Assembly: GCA_963513935.1 (NCBI GenBank)
Contig: OY740769.1
Location: forward strand, 109,099,762 to 109,163,761
Direction: 5' to 3'
Length of the DNA: 64,000 bases
Source of the DNA: Aphrophora alni
Lineage: Eukaryota > Arthropoda > Insecta > Hemiptera > Aphrophoridae
In this document: in pieces, positions 34,171 through 46,485 of the stretch
Layout of the letters: every line of letters begins with the position of its first letter
Position numbering within the stretch: the stretch's first letter is position 1
Made by a program: the position numbers and the translations under genes
Notes under the pieces: model-generated
Databases searched by the model: none
Seen by the model: only the letters and a program-made list of their open reading frames with translations
Told to the model about the DNA's origin: nothing

Positions 34171-34694
34171 TAATACACAACGTTTCGAGAGTATAAATCA
34201 ACACACATTATCAAGTGTGAAACTAAAATATAAAAGAGAAAAACACCAACATAGCCTAGTAGCCTAGGGTCATGTTGGAAACAAAAACAAAAACAATAAT
34301 CTAAGAAAAGAACTCAAGCCTAAAACTAGGCATGAGCAGTCAAAGATAAGACTAAATTTAATATAAACGTGATCAGATAAAACCACAACAGACAGGCCTA
34401 CACTATACAAAGAACGGCAGCAACTCAATGTAAGGGATGCAACCAAGAGAAAGTAGTCCTAATTGTTTAACAACCTCCCCCCTCTTTCAAGAGTTTAGTC
34501 TTCGATCGCGTCATGACTCTCACTTTTGAAATAAGCGGAAAAATTTCAGCCTTATTTAAATTAGAAAATTTGTTTCTTCGCTTTTTAATTAAGTTTTTAT
34601 TAAACGGGAGCCAAAATGACCTCATTTATAAATTGGTTTGGCTGATAGGATTGTCTGATAAATTTATATACTCTCGAAACACCGTGTATTATAG
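34171..34694. repeat. inverted pair around 460 bp
   Basis: TAATACACAACGTTTCGAGA at 34,171 (continuing GTATAAAT) is the near reverse complement of 34,663-34,694 (TTTATATACTCTCGAAAC, then ACCGTGTATTA). Each arm contains the CGAAAC block of the hairpin motifs described elsewhere. Arms of about 30 bp enclose about 460 bp, with an 87-codon frame starting at 34,513 that crosses one arm. Penelope-like elements often carry inverted or tandem ends of this kind; assignment is tentative. Confidence 0.4.
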
Positions 34695-35590
34695 TTTTGA
34701 TCATTATCAAATAACTACATCCAGAATACTAAATTTGGTCAAAATCAGTTCACCGGTCTCTAAAACACTGCACTGATGTGACAGATATTTTTATACATTA
34801 TATGTGAAAAAATAAAAACTATGTTACAAATTTTATGCAATTACTACAATTACCTACCATACATAAGTTAGGTTTCTTAGGTGTTAATTTATTGAATACA
34901 TTTTATTAGTTAATTTGAAAATAATTTAATTTCACAATATGTAAAGTGACTACGAGTTAATATAATAATAATAATCTTGACTCCATTCATAGCTTTGAAG
35001 AAGGTAACACCGAAGAATATGATTTAGTTTAAATGTTCTAAAACCTTAAGTTAAATTGTAATAACTTTTGCTTCAGATTTCCTAACAGAAACTGGAATCT
35101 AGTTTAACAAGAAATTCTGCATTCAGATGGCAAAGTACAAATTAAATAACACGAGATAAGAAAGGTGGATAAAGAAGAAAGTTGTAAAAAGACCTGAGGG
35201 CTTACAAGTTATAATCATATCAAATGTTCCATACGTGAAAAACCATTGTGAATTCATCTCGCTTGGGACTACATTGGTGTAGGGGAAATTAATGTAATTC
35301 TAACTTTTAAATCATTATTAAACGCAATTTCAAATTATTTCTTTTAATTTAACACATGCGACTTCTAAGTTAATATTTATCCCAGATTTAGTTAATAAAA
35401 GAAAACCACCAAAAACAAAAGAAAAAGCTCTTTTTTCAAATAATCCAAAACCCTTCTTCTAGGCATATTTAGCAATTAATGTAAAAACAAATAAATTGTG
35501 CAACAAAATTGCATAAATGTTTTCACTCTTCCGTCTCCGAACCAAATAAAAATGAACCAAAACGAATTGTCATCAAAAGTTTCAGTTCTG
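34695..35590. other. no gene recognised
   Basis: AT-rich. CCAAATAAAAATGAACCAAA near 35,543 is shared in inverted orientation with about 5,255. Confidence 0.35.
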
Positions 35591-35898
35591 TACAGTATCC
35601 TCAAGGTAGGAATGTGTTTGGTATGTAGAGGAAAAGAGGGACTCCCACACTTAGTTTGTTGCGTTTGCTTTCAGCGGTACAACCCCAATAAAAAAAATAT
35701 AGACCTCAAATGCTTCTGTGTAAACGCCTACCCTACTTTCGTTTCTTTTATCGGTGTAAATAAGAATAAAACGTTTACAAAATTAAACTTTTAAGAATTA
35801 ACATGTACTTAAACTTTAAGAATTAAATGTAGGTAAGCAGTAATTTGTGTACCTAGTTTTCTTGGAATGGATTGTACTGTCAAGTAAGGTTAGGGAAC
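35591..35898 (+). repeat. roughly 300-bp dispersed repeat, copy A
   Basis: Starts TACAGTATCCTCAAGGTAGG and ends near GGTTAGGGA. Direct copy at 41,068-41,346. Both copies keep a reading frame. Shared residues include YSILKVGMC, QRYNPNKK and FCVNAYPTFVSFIGVN. This copy has an extra segment of about 30 bp (AAGAATAAAACGTTTACAAA region). CTTTCAG|CGG in the middle resembles a splice acceptor. Family unknown. The open frame in both may mean a small cysteine-rich protein fragment or simply low age. Confidence 0.7.
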
Positions 35899-36091
35899 AA
35901 GTAGAAGGGAGGACACTAGACACTAGACATACTCCTAGTCTGAGGGTACTGTAGTTGTCATTAAAAGTAATAATGTACACGGTCATTAAAAAAATATTTA
36001 TACTTTTAAATAAAGGCCTAAGCCTTCTTCACTTTTAAAAACACATCAGCGTAAATTTATTTAGGTTAAAAATTAGTTTTTTAAAGGATGG

Positions 36092-36540
36092 ATGTTAAAG
36101 GTTCCTTTTAGTTCTTTAGGATATAGGCCTACCAGACAGAAAGAAACCTGCGCAGAACTGTCTTTAAGCGAGTGGCTCGCGCACGCATGTAGGGGCGATG
36201 GCGGAGAGGGTGATTGTAGCGATGATGGGGATGATTTGTTACATTTTTTCCATAATATAAAGGAATTAAAAACCTATAATTCAAAGTCTTTTTACGTCTT
36301 TTACTTTGTTAAATATAAAAAATTACTAATTGTAGTGGTCAGGAACATAAACTATACACATTCACAGTTTTTTAGCGTTGTAGTAGGTTTGAAAAAGAAA
36401 ATATTAAGCCCTACGCAATGAAGCAGCGGCCGGATATGTCTGGCCTAACTCGGGCTCTCTCTCTCCCACCACAGTTCTAGCTGCGCGAGACAAAACCGGC
36501 GCGCGGTTCTTTTCCTGCGGTACCCCTATAACACATTTTT
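36092..36540. other. CpG- and GC-rich segment
   Basis: Two GC-rich blocks, about 36,145-36,235 and 36,420-36,530, contain many CpG (GCGCACGC, GCGCGAGAC, CCGGCGCGCGG) in a window where CpG is otherwise scarce. A good plus-strand acceptor consensus (CTCTCTCTCTCCCACCACAG) lies at about 36,455-36,474. A 109-codon frame (36,092-36,421) has no domain. Could be a promoter or 5' exon region or the end of a GC-rich transposon; I cannot decide. Confidence 0.35.
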
Positions 36541-36635
36541 TTTAGACGATTTTATTTATGTGACCTAATCATCGTTTCAAAATAATATTTTAATCTTACG
36601 GTTTTGAAATACTGTACTTCTTCGTGTATCTATTT

Positions 36636-36735
36636 TTAGGGTCCGTAGGTAAAACCGATGACCCTTATAATTTCAAGCGAATGTCTGACCGTTTGTCTAT
36701 CTGTAAGTCGCAATCAGTTTACAAAGACAAGACGA
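36636..36735 (+). repeat. common insect-type dispersed repeat fragment
   Basis: AGGGTCCGTAGGTAAAACCG followed by ATGACCCTTATAATTTC and GTCTGACCGTTTGTCTATC. This is the familiar 'GGGTxCCGTA...ACCCTTATA...GTCTGTCTGTC' phrase found scattered in many insect genomes, recalled from general knowledge. Class not assigned. Confidence 0.45.
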
Positions 36736-37368
36736 TAAATCCCATATATTTCAAACTTTGAATTTATATTCTTTTGTATTGTCCCACATATAGGAAAAAT
36801 ATAGCACTAAAAAAAACGACTTAGGGGCTTATCTAAAAAAAGGGTAGGGGCAAAAACTATCGAGATGAAATTTATTTTTAGAAATATTATGTGTGAGGTA
36901 TCAAATAAATAGAAAAGTGGAGGTAATAGAAAGTTATTCTGATTACGAATGTGTATGTTCATTTGACGAGGAAATATTAAAGTTTTTAAAAATAACTGTT
37001 TTTATTTGCTATCTAAGTCGTGTAATTTTAGCACATATTTAACCCTTTTATTTACAATAAATACTTTAAATTAAATAACACGGTTTTGAATTATTAATAT
37101 TCATATTTTATAAAAACTTGAAAGAAATCAGTAATATTTTTCTTGTAGCAGGTACTTCTAAAATTTGAGTTATCGAAAGAAAATGGAAAATTCTCGAAAT
37201 GTCGACAGTTGAAAATAGTCAATTTATAATTGTACTGAAAATATTGTATATTTTCAGCTTAAATTGTGTTTTATACAATTTTTGTAGCCACTGTTCACAT
37301 AATTAAAAGATGATTGATTTCAAATACAAAACTTACACTGAAGAGATTTGTTTACAATCAAATACTTT

Positions 37369-37371
<3 letters not shown>
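36736..37371. other. AT-rich spacer
   Basis: Nothing recognised. Confidence 0.35.

Positions 37372-37459
<88 letters not shown>
37372..37459. repeat. (TA)44 microsatellite
   Basis: 88 bp of uninterrupted TA, the longest simple repeat here. It accounts for a Tyr-Ile open frame at 37,310-37,510. Confidence 0.97.
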
Positions 37460-37464
<5 letters not shown>

Positions 37465-37504
37465 AAAAATAAAAGTTGAGTTGTTTTATCTGGGTAATCT
37501 GATA

Positions 37505-37580
37505 GCCTGAACCAATGGACAGATTTTGATAACATCAATTAGTACGTGGGCATATTTTGTTCATATCACGAAACTTTTTT
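37505..37580 (+). repeat. dispersed repeat shared with 4.76 kb
   Basis: ACCAATGGACAGATTTTGAT, AACATC, then AGTACGTGGGCATATTTTG. Collinear with 4755-4832. Confidence 0.5.
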
Positions 37581-38067
37581 AATTATTATTTTTTATCACA
37601 AATTTAAAACTCAAACAATGGGGTGTCCGCAATAACACCAAACACAAAACTTCGATTTTTGAAAATTGACATTAACGTTTTTGATCAAATTTAACTCAAA
37701 GTAGCCTTTAAAGACTCAAAAAAAACGTTGTATTCTTGGAATGTTCTCAAAAATGTAGGTTTGGGAGTTGTCTATCAAAAATTGAAAATGAACTATTGAT
37801 ATTGAAATTTATTGAAATGAAATATATATACAAACTACAAACTACAAATACATAAAAAACTGCCCCGAGGTTATAAACCTGTTAGGTTTATGTGTAAAAC
37901 GTATAAATGAATGTATATTAAATCTAAATCTATTGAGAGTAAAGGACGAAATCTCAAAATTGGTCCAAGGAATATCGATGGAAACTTTTGTAAAATGTGT
38001 AGATTTATGATTTATGACGTAAATTTATGTCCTGAACGCAAATACAAGAAAATTACGGTTCTTCAGT
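37581..38067. other. AT-rich spacer
   Basis: Nothing recognised. Confidence 0.35.
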
Positions 38068-38091
38068 AAAAAAAAAAAAAAAAAAAAAAAA
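38068..38091. repeat. A24 homopolymer
   Basis: An uninterrupted run of 24 A beginning after CTTCAGT. It lies about 80 bp upstream of the satellite array. Possibly a retrotransposon A-tail. Confidence 0.9.
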
Positions 38092-38169
38092 TCAATAAAT
38101 ATAATATATAAAAATGTTTAGTAAATAATAGGCTATACACACCAGATAGTGGTCAGGACTCTCTTTTTT

Positions 38170-40405
38170 TATACAGGTGACCTAAAAATCATTTTCAGTT
38201 GTATTTTGTCTTAATTTGTAGCATACCTTGTTTTTAAAATTTTTTTTTATACAGGTGATTCAAAAATGGATATTACAGGAAAAATTCAATATTTAGGCGA
38301 CTGCTTCACTTCAAGTCAAAATTACGCAACATTATTTTAAATAGGAAATAATTTATCAATTGTATTTTTGTCTTAATTTTTAACAGTAAGTTGAATTATT
38401 TTTATACAGATGACTCAAAAATGGATATTACAGGAAAAATTCAATATTTAGGCGACTGCTTCACTTCAAGTCAAAATTACGCAACATTATTTTAAATAGG
38501 AAATAATTTATCAATTGTATTTTTGTCTTAATTTTTAACAGTAAGTTGAATTATTTTTATACAGATGACTCAAAAATGGATATTACAGGAAAAATTCAAT
38601 ATTTAGGCGACTGCTTCACTTCAAGTCAAAATTACGCAACATTATTTTAAATAGGAAATAATTTATCAATTGTATTTTTGTCTTAATTTTTAACAGTAAG
38701 TTGAATTATTTTTATACAGATGACTCAAAAATGGATATTACAGGAAAAATTCAATATTTAGGCGACTGCTTCACTTCAAGTCAAAATTACGCAACATTAT
38801 TTTAAATAGGAAATAATTTATCAATTGTATTTTTGTCTTAATTTTTAACAGTAAGTTGAATTATTTTTATACAGATGACTCAAAAATGGATATTACAGGA
38901 AAAATTCAATATTTAGGCGACTGCTTCACTTCAAGTCAAAATTACGCAACATTATTTTAAATAGGAAATAATTTATCAATTGTATTTTTGTCTTAATTTT
39001 TAACAGTAAGTTGAATTATTTTTATACAGATGACTCAAAAATGGATATTACAGGAAAAATTCAATATTTAGGCGACTGCTTCACTTCAAGTCAAAATTAC
39101 GCAACATTATTTTAAATAGGAAATAATTTATCAATTGTATTTTTGTCTTAATTTTTAACAGTAAGTTGAATTATTTTTATACAGATGACTCAAAAATGGA
39201 TATTACAGGAAAAATTCAATATTTAGGCGACTGCTTCACTTCAAGTCAAAATTACGCAACATTATTTTAAATAGGAAATAATTTATCAATTGTATTTTTG
39301 TCTTAATTTTTAACAGTAAGTTGAATTATTTTTATACAGATGACTCAAAAATGGATATTACAGGAAAAACTCAATATTTTCGGCGACTGCTTCACTTCAA
39401 GTCAAAATTACGCAACATTATTTTAAATAGGAAATAATTTATCAATTGTATTTTTGTCTTAATTTTTAACAGTAAGTTGAATTATTTTTATACAGATGAC
39501 TCAAAAATGGATATTACAGGAAAAATTCAATATTTAGGCGACTGCTTCACTTCAAGTCAAAATTACGCAACATTATTTTAAATAGGAAATAATTTATCAA
39601 TTGTATTTTTGTCTTAATTTTTAACAGTAAGTTGAATTATTTTTATACAGATGACTCAAAAATGGATATTACAGGAAAAATTCAATATTTAGGCGACTGC
39701 TTCACTTCAAGTCAAAATTACGCAACATTATTTTAAATAGGAAATAATTTATCAATTGTATTTTTGTCTTAATTTTTAACAGTAAGTTGAATTATTTTTA
39801 TACAGATGACTCAAAAATGGATATTACAGGAAAAATTCAATATTTAGGCGACTGCTTCACTTCAAGTCAAAATTACGCAACATTATTTTAAATAGGAAAT
39901 AATTTATCAATTGTATTTTTGTCTTAATTTTTAACAGTAAGTTGAATTATTTTTATACAGATGACTCAAAAATGGATATTACAGGAAAAATTCAATATTT
40001 AGGCGACTGCTTCACTTCAAGTCAAAATTACGCAACATTATTTTAAATAGGAAATAATTTATCAATTGTATTTTTGTCTTAATTTTTAACAGTAAGTTGA
40101 ATTATTTTTATACAGATGACTCAAAAATGGATATTACAGGAAAAATTCAATATTTAGGCGACTGCTTCACTTCAAGTCAAAATTACGCAACATTATTTTA
40201 AATAGGAAATAATTTATCAATTGTATTTTTGTCTTAATTTTTAACAGTAAGTTGAATTATTTTTATACAGATGACTCAAAAATGGATATTACAGGAAAAA
40301 CTCAATATTTTCGGCGACTGCTTCACTTCAAGTAAAAATTACACAACATTATTTTAAATAGGAAATAATTTTTCAATTGTCTTCTTGCCTCAATTTGGTA
40401 CAGTA
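38170..40405 (+). repeat. 155-bp satellite array, about 14 units
   Basis: Unit starts (TGACT) fall at 38,256 (variant TGATT), 38,411, 38,566, 38,721, 38,876, 39,031, 39,186, 39,341, 39,497, 39,652, 39,807, 39,962, 40,117 and 40,272, a steady 155 bp. A degenerate 78-bp partial unit precedes them at 38,178. Inner units look identical by eye. The units at 39,341 and 40,272 share CTCAATATTTTCGGCGAC in place of TTCAATATTTAGGCGAC, making 39,341 one base longer. They are six units apart, as in a block duplication. The last unit is diverged at the edge. Each has GTAAGTTG (donor-like) and TTATTTTTATACAG (acceptor-like). No unit codes for protein. Confidence 0.97.
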
Positions 40406-41067
40406 ACTTTAAATTAAAAAAATATCTAACGGAATCAATCCTCGACGGCGGTTAACATTTTCTGTCCTACGCTTTTTTTGGAATTTGTATTCTTTGATGA
40501 GTTGCACAAAATGTTAACAATTAGCAATATAAATTTAACAATTTCTTAAATAAGAAATTCATCCAATTGAAAACGGCTATATTTTACAAATAACCTGGAA
40601 TTTATGTATTTTTATATTGTTTAAAGATACGAGCGTTTATGTTTTGAAGACAAAGTGTAACATTTTGTTGTACGAGACCATGCTACAGTTGTAGGTTTTG
40701 ATTCAGTTAACAGATATGCAAATATCGTAGAGGATTTCTCTGTTGGAGAAGCTTCGTCAAGTGATCAGACTTTAAACACAGAGTGACAGAAGTTATTCAA
40801 TCAAGGTTTTACATAAGACGAAGTAGGATTGTTTTGCTGGCTATCAGTGGGAACATCTAAGAATACATCTTGCAACGTAGACTACAAGAAGTTATTCTAG
40901 TGTCTTATCAATTAATTAAAGAATTTAAAAATAATTGTACTCTTCACTGTTATCTTATTAAAGCAGTTTGTAATCTTTTGACGTGTCTATCCTTCTATAT
41001 CTTTAAGTAAGCACAAGTGTTATGTTACACAATGTCGTATGGATGTGTATTTATACCTGTTTGTATG
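40406..41067. other. no gene recognised
   Basis: Less AT-rich than the array but without recognisable frames. Confidence 0.35.
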
Positions 41068-41346
41068 TACAGTATCCTCAAGGTAGGAATGTGTTTGTGG
41101 TGGAAAGAAAAAGAGGGGCCTCCACATTTCGTTTGTTGCGTTTACTTTCAGCGGTACAACCCCAATAAAAAAAAAATATACCTCAAATGCTTCTGTGTAA
41201 ACGCCTACCCTACTTTCGTTTCTTTTATTGGTGTAAATTTAAGAATTAACTTGTACTTAAACTTTAAGAATTAAATGTAGCTAAGCTAGAATTTGTGTAC
41301 CTAGTTTTCTTGAAATGGGCTGTACCGTCAAATCAGGTTAGGGAAA
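41068..41346 (+). repeat. roughly 300-bp dispersed repeat, copy B
   Basis: Direct copy of 35,591-35,898, diverged by perhaps 10 percent and lacking the 30-bp insert. The 85-codon frame at 41,017-41,274 keeps the residues of copy A, with four cysteines in the shared part (GMC, CCV and FCVN). The two copies bracket the satellite and microsatellites. Confidence 0.7.
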
Positions 41347-41423
41347 CAATACTGTATTATATATGCGTCTGTATACGTTTGTATTTAAATGTGTTTCGAT
41401 ATATGTATCTCTAAGTGTTTATG

Positions 41424-41644
41424 TACCGGGTGTTCTAAAAGTATGGGACCCTTCCGTAATTTTTAAACGCATTGAAATAGGACAATGAAACTTTGGGAAT
41501 GACTTTGGATAAATAGGACCTGCTTTAAAAAAATTCAACTCTAACCTCCAATTTCATACAGACAATTTTTGTTATTACCATCAAACAAAAAGTTTGAAAA
41601 TACGAGACAGGTCCAATACTTTTGGAATACTCTATCTACCGGTA
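41424..41644. mobile_element. 221-bp MITE with TACCGG ends
   Basis: Left end TACCGGGTG, then TTCTAAAAGTATGGGACC. The reverse complement of the right end reads TACCGGTAGATAGAG, then TATTCCAAAAGTATTGGACC. The imperfect terminal inverted repeats of about 28-34 bp begin with TA, as in Tc1/mariner-type elements. No transposase is present; a 69-codon frame (41,594-41,803) crosses the right end and is chance. The 'CCGGGTGTTCxAAAAGTATGGGACC' phrase is a common end type in insect genomes. Confidence 0.7.
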
Positions 41645-41893
41645 AAACAAGGGCACACTCTTAGAACATGTTCCTTATGTTATAATAAAGAAAGAAGTTT
41701 CTATAAACATATATACAAAAACGCCTCGTTTTCCATCTGTCTGTATGTATTTTATACAAGTTTACTAAAAATAATTACTTTGTTTTGTATTTTAACGTTT
41801 TGAAAGTATGTGTTCTCTCCTCCAACATGCGGTGTCATAACTGCTTACATGTAAGTGCTTACGTACATAAAGTCCCAGCCCCTCTCTATTTAC

Positions 41894-41904
41894 GGGGGGG
41901 GGGG
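41894..41904. repeat. G11 homopolymer
   Basis: An uninterrupted run of 11 G in an AT-rich setting. Confidence 0.9.
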
Positions 41905-43804
41905 TCAACTGAGATATCTTAAATGCTGAAGGAGAGGTTGTGCATTGCATGATACATTCTCTCATAACATTGGATTCAACGAGTAAAGAAAATGGTGAAA
42001 AAGATACCATTAAAGCTATTCAAAATAGTTGCTGGTAAAAGTTTAAAACAGATCTTTGTAAACATATAGAACGTAGATAAGTTTTAACTATCAAATTATT
42101 ACGATGTAAAGCTGCTTTTGGACTAGTTACTATAGGCCTATGCAGTTCTAATTTAAAAACCACAGTAATTTAGAAGTATTAAGATTGTAAGTACTGTATT
42201 CCTAAATTAAACTATTTTAATTATAATACTTAAAACTGCATTTCGGAAAGAAACAGAGAGTTTTAATAATTTCAATTTAAAGATACGGTTTCCAGATTGA
42301 AAGTAGACAAACAGGATCTGACCTATCCATTGCTGATTTCTTAGGCAGTTAAAAATTATACGAAATTGCAGTTTCCTGGACATAAATAATTTTCGTGAAG
42401 AAAATAGACAACTAGACATTTTCCATCATTCATAAGACCCTCTATTTGTAGCTAAATTTTAAATATAACTTTATACATCCGAAAATCACAATAATGTATT
42501 TGTGAAAACCTGTTCTGTCTTGAAAAATACTACTACAGAGCTGTGTTTTTTAAATTGATTGGTGATCTTTTTGATGGGTTTAACGGAATTACATTTTCTT
42601 TTGTCTATATTTCTCTACTCATTGAGAATTTAAAATTATGTATGATACGGCCTTTACCATTTAACATTTGTCTCTCACTACAGCTTTACCCTGGAGGGAG
42701 TAAAAATATTTTGGTTTCTATATTAAGTCAAAGTCTAGATTTTAGTTTCCATTTTTGTCTTTAACGTTATTTCCTCTCTGTCCTTTATGGCTTTACTTAC
42801 GTAAATGTGAAAAGGTAAAAAAAAAAAATAATAAATAAGCTTAGTTTTACAAAAAGCTTTAACTTTGTTATTTTAAATAATTAAACACCTGACCACATCA
42901 ATTAATCTAACATTTTCTGAAATAAGTGAATAATCGTTAAAAACTCAACGCATTGAATTGTCATGGAGAAGTGTACTCTTATCTGGTAATTTACCAGATA
43001 TGATTGAGTTCACTTAAGTGATTATTCTAATTGAAACAAATGTTGAAAGTTAAATTGGCAACGCAATGTTTTACTTACTCTGCTGCCGAGGTTGGACTGA
43101 AACAAACAAAACATATACAACCATTAGTTACACGCAATTACAATCCAGATGTTACAGATAATATACATTATAAATTAGCAGAGATTTACTTTACTAAGTT
43201 AAATGAACGGATTCACTTCTGCAATTTTATGTGGCTTCTAATAAATTTAAATAAAGATCTGGATATCTCTCTTCTGAAATCCTTGCACATATATAGAGTG
43301 TGTGTGTTTTAATTTTTAAGTGGGCCACTGTTTCTATCTCTGCAACTGTAACGAAATATCTAAATGGGAAAACAAAAATAAAATGTACATACAAAGTTAA
43401 TTTTTATTTCAAATGGTGGATCGAAAATGTGGTAGTTAGTAACCTATGTTTTTGATACAGATCTATTCAGATGGTCTAAATAAATCATAAGTACCGCTAA
43501 CATATGTCCGGAAATGCTTTGTTTGTTAATTAGCTTCTGTATTATTTTAGGAAGGAAATAAATAATTCAATTTTTTAATGGGGTTCAATTTCTAGTCTCT
43601 CTTGAGTGGAGCCTTATTTATGTACGATTACGAAACTTGTAAAATCCCAGTTTTTTGGAAATATTCTTTCTTGTATGTATTGTAAAATTATTGGATCCAA
43701 TATTTGTAAATAATATATCCACCGATGAAATTCTATAAAAACTATAGCCTACTCTTAAAAACCTTAATCGAAGTTTCCGACAATATAATTAAAAAACAAA
43801 AATT
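41905..43804. other. no gene recognised
   Basis: Frames at 42,207-42,419, 42,543-42,764 and 43,031-43,312 have no recognisable domains and AT-driven composition. Confidence 0.35.
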
Positions 43805-44010
43805 TTAAACCTACAGATATTATGTATTTATTAATTTATATTTTTATATAAAAAATGTAAACCTACAGAATTATATATTTATTATTTTATCTTTTTGTAT
43901 AAAAATTATAAACCTAAATAATAATATAATTATTATTATTTTTTTTTTTGTATAAAAATTTTAAGCCTACAGATATTATATATTTATTATTTTATCTTTT
44001 TGTATAATTA
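43805..44010. repeat. 52-bp tandem repeat, four diverged units
   Basis: Units begin near 43,807, 43,859, 43,910 and 43,962. Each has AAACCTACAGATATTATATA, then TTTATTATTTTATCTTTTTG and a TATAAAAATT end. The third unit is the most diverged. Confidence 0.85.
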
Positions 44011-46485
44011 CGATTATAAGAATACATTCCTTATAGCAATATACATATTTATATATTATAACAATTTTAATCTATTAAAAAATTTGAACTAATCTGTACA
44101 TTCCTGTTGCATAAGGCTGGTCTATCAGATAATAATAAGTTTGTGTTTTATATGCTTAAAAACAAATATTGATTGAGTTAAGTTTATTGATTTTTTATAC
44201 ATTTATTATACATTATAGATTTGTGTTGATAAATTTGGTTGTAAATTGAATAAACTCCAACATAAACGTGTATAATAAATAATTAATATTTTTCGGTTGA
44301 AAAACTAATTCATGCCCAGTTAGACATGTGTAATATATTATTAAATATTGCATACCTCTCCTAAGCAATTAAAAGATTGAAAACATTCATCATCCGCCTT
44401 ATGTTTTTATAAATTGTTGCTAGGAACCATCCACAACTGTTTTGTGTTCACGGTGACGTAGGTTTGATTAGCTTTGATAAATGAATGTCTCGCAATAACG
44501 TACAATGTGTTTAATTTCTTCTCATTTCAAATATATTTGAGTAGTCTCAGTTTTTTGTTTCACACCAACACATATAATAGAGTTGATTAAAAATAACGTT
44601 TTATTAATTATCAATATTCTTCTTTTTTATTTTTCACGTTGTTTTTTTATGTAGATTAAAACAAACTAAAGAAATCAAACAATATTACATAGCAGGAAAA
44701 ATAGTCTCGTTACTTAACGGTTAAATGAAGTGAGGTGGGTTCCAAGGACCTGGTTAATTAAGGGTTAAATCTAATTGATTGTTTAATACTAAAGTAGAGT
44801 TTAATACACTAATCTCTTAATTTCAGATATTTCAAAGATATTTAACTTTCAACACTTAAGAATTGACATTGAGAATTTAAAAATCTACATAGGATAATAA
44901 TTTGTTCTGTTGTGTTTTTTAAATGGCTTGAGCGATTTCGTAATCAAATTGTGTTTGCGTAATTACTAATTTTTTACAAAATAATTTATATACACCATTA
45001 TAATTTAAGTGTATCCGATAAAATCCTTAGATATACTTTAAAAAAAATTAAAAATAAATTTACTATAAAATGTGGCTTTTTTTTAAATGTAAGATTAAAC
45101 TATCCAAGGTGTATATTACGCCATTTTGTACAGCTGTACTGACTCTGCAATTTTGTTGTTTTATTTTATCTGTTTAAGAGAATGTCTTGTCCGAGTGGGA
45201 AAGGCTCAAATAAAATTATTGTGGAAGATACAAAAGAGATTACTTACGGTTATTAGTATAATTTAAATATCAATATTAGACAGTATGAAAAACTAATTCC
45301 TTATTGCTGTGAGTATAATTCCTCATTAAGTGAAAGTCCAATGAGACAAAGATAAGACGATCTCAATTTCTTTCCTTGTGTAAAGATTCTAAAAGCAAGT
45401 TTTATTTTTAATTGTAAACAAAAAGTTTAATGGCGACTGAATGTTTTTATCAACACTTTTAACTCTAATAGTATAAACTTTGTACATGTGGAACTGAAAT
45501 TCGTTACAATTTAAACTTTGAATCTCATTATTTCTCTTTATAAGGAATGATACGATAAAGTTGATATTTAAGATTTGTTGAAGGAATCTTAATTTTGATA
45601 TCACTACAAGAAAGGATTCAAAGAATTTTTGTTTGTTAATAGTGCTGTGAAATCTTTTCTAATTTCGTAGGTTAATTTACATAGATTGGTTTCTAATTTT
45701 TCTGTAGTTAAAGAGTATAAGGAATTTCTATATGAAAGCCCACAGAGATTCAATAACAACGAAGTTTAGAAGTGATATTTATTGAAGATAACTTAGATTT
45801 TGTTTACGTAAAAAGAACAGCAATTTCGATAGAAACAGTAATAATCATAGAAATTGACTTAAATAAAACAAACATTGTTATTCAATCGAGATCTAAGCCC
45901 CTTTATTTATGGAAAGACATGAAAAAAATAAAAATGTAAGAGTGATGAAAGCACTATCTAGATAAGCACAATCAGAAATTTAGTTTACAAAAAAAATGAC
46001 AGTTAATATTGTTTTAGAATTTGAAGAAATAACTAAAATATTTAAAAAATTTTAAAAAGTTTTTCAATTACTTTCACGAATTTAAAATATTTCCTCAAAA
46101 TACAAAATTATGATTTTTCGAGTTGCCTATCATTTTCAATTTCTTATCTATAAGTTACTCTATTTGACTTGACATTGAAGGTGAGACAAATCGTGAGCGC
46201 AGAAAATCTGAAGTTGAACGAAATGATTCATTAATGTGTTATTATTGGAAGGGCTAGATGACATCACTAGAGAGTTTGCCAATTTGCATACATTACTAGA
46301 GTAACTTCAGACAACTTACATTATCAACTACTATACTGAGAGTATTTATAAGTTATACACTAATGAACGGTTAATTTGAAATCAGTTTGAAAAAGTTATG
46401 TCATAAATTGTACAATTTTAATGAAAATTTATTTTAACTATGGATTTATATTCAGATAAGTTTGTTCAAACCTATTCTCTAGCAT
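44011..46485. other. no gene recognised
   Basis: AT-rich. One CRE-like site (GGTGACGTAGG near 44,452) and one 71-codon minus-strand frame (45,389-45,604) without a domain. Confidence 0.35.

Noticed and set aside
38170..40405. CRISPR-like array
   Set aside because: Units are contiguous 155-bp tandem copies without variable spacers, in a eukaryotic genome.
43031..43312. 93-codon plus-strand frame as a gene
   Set aside because: No domain, AT-driven composition and no splice or start context.
44415..44460. X-box-like GTTGCTAGGAAC with a nearby CRE-like site as a promoter
   Set aside because: Single short matches without a nearby gene; expected by chance in a window this size.
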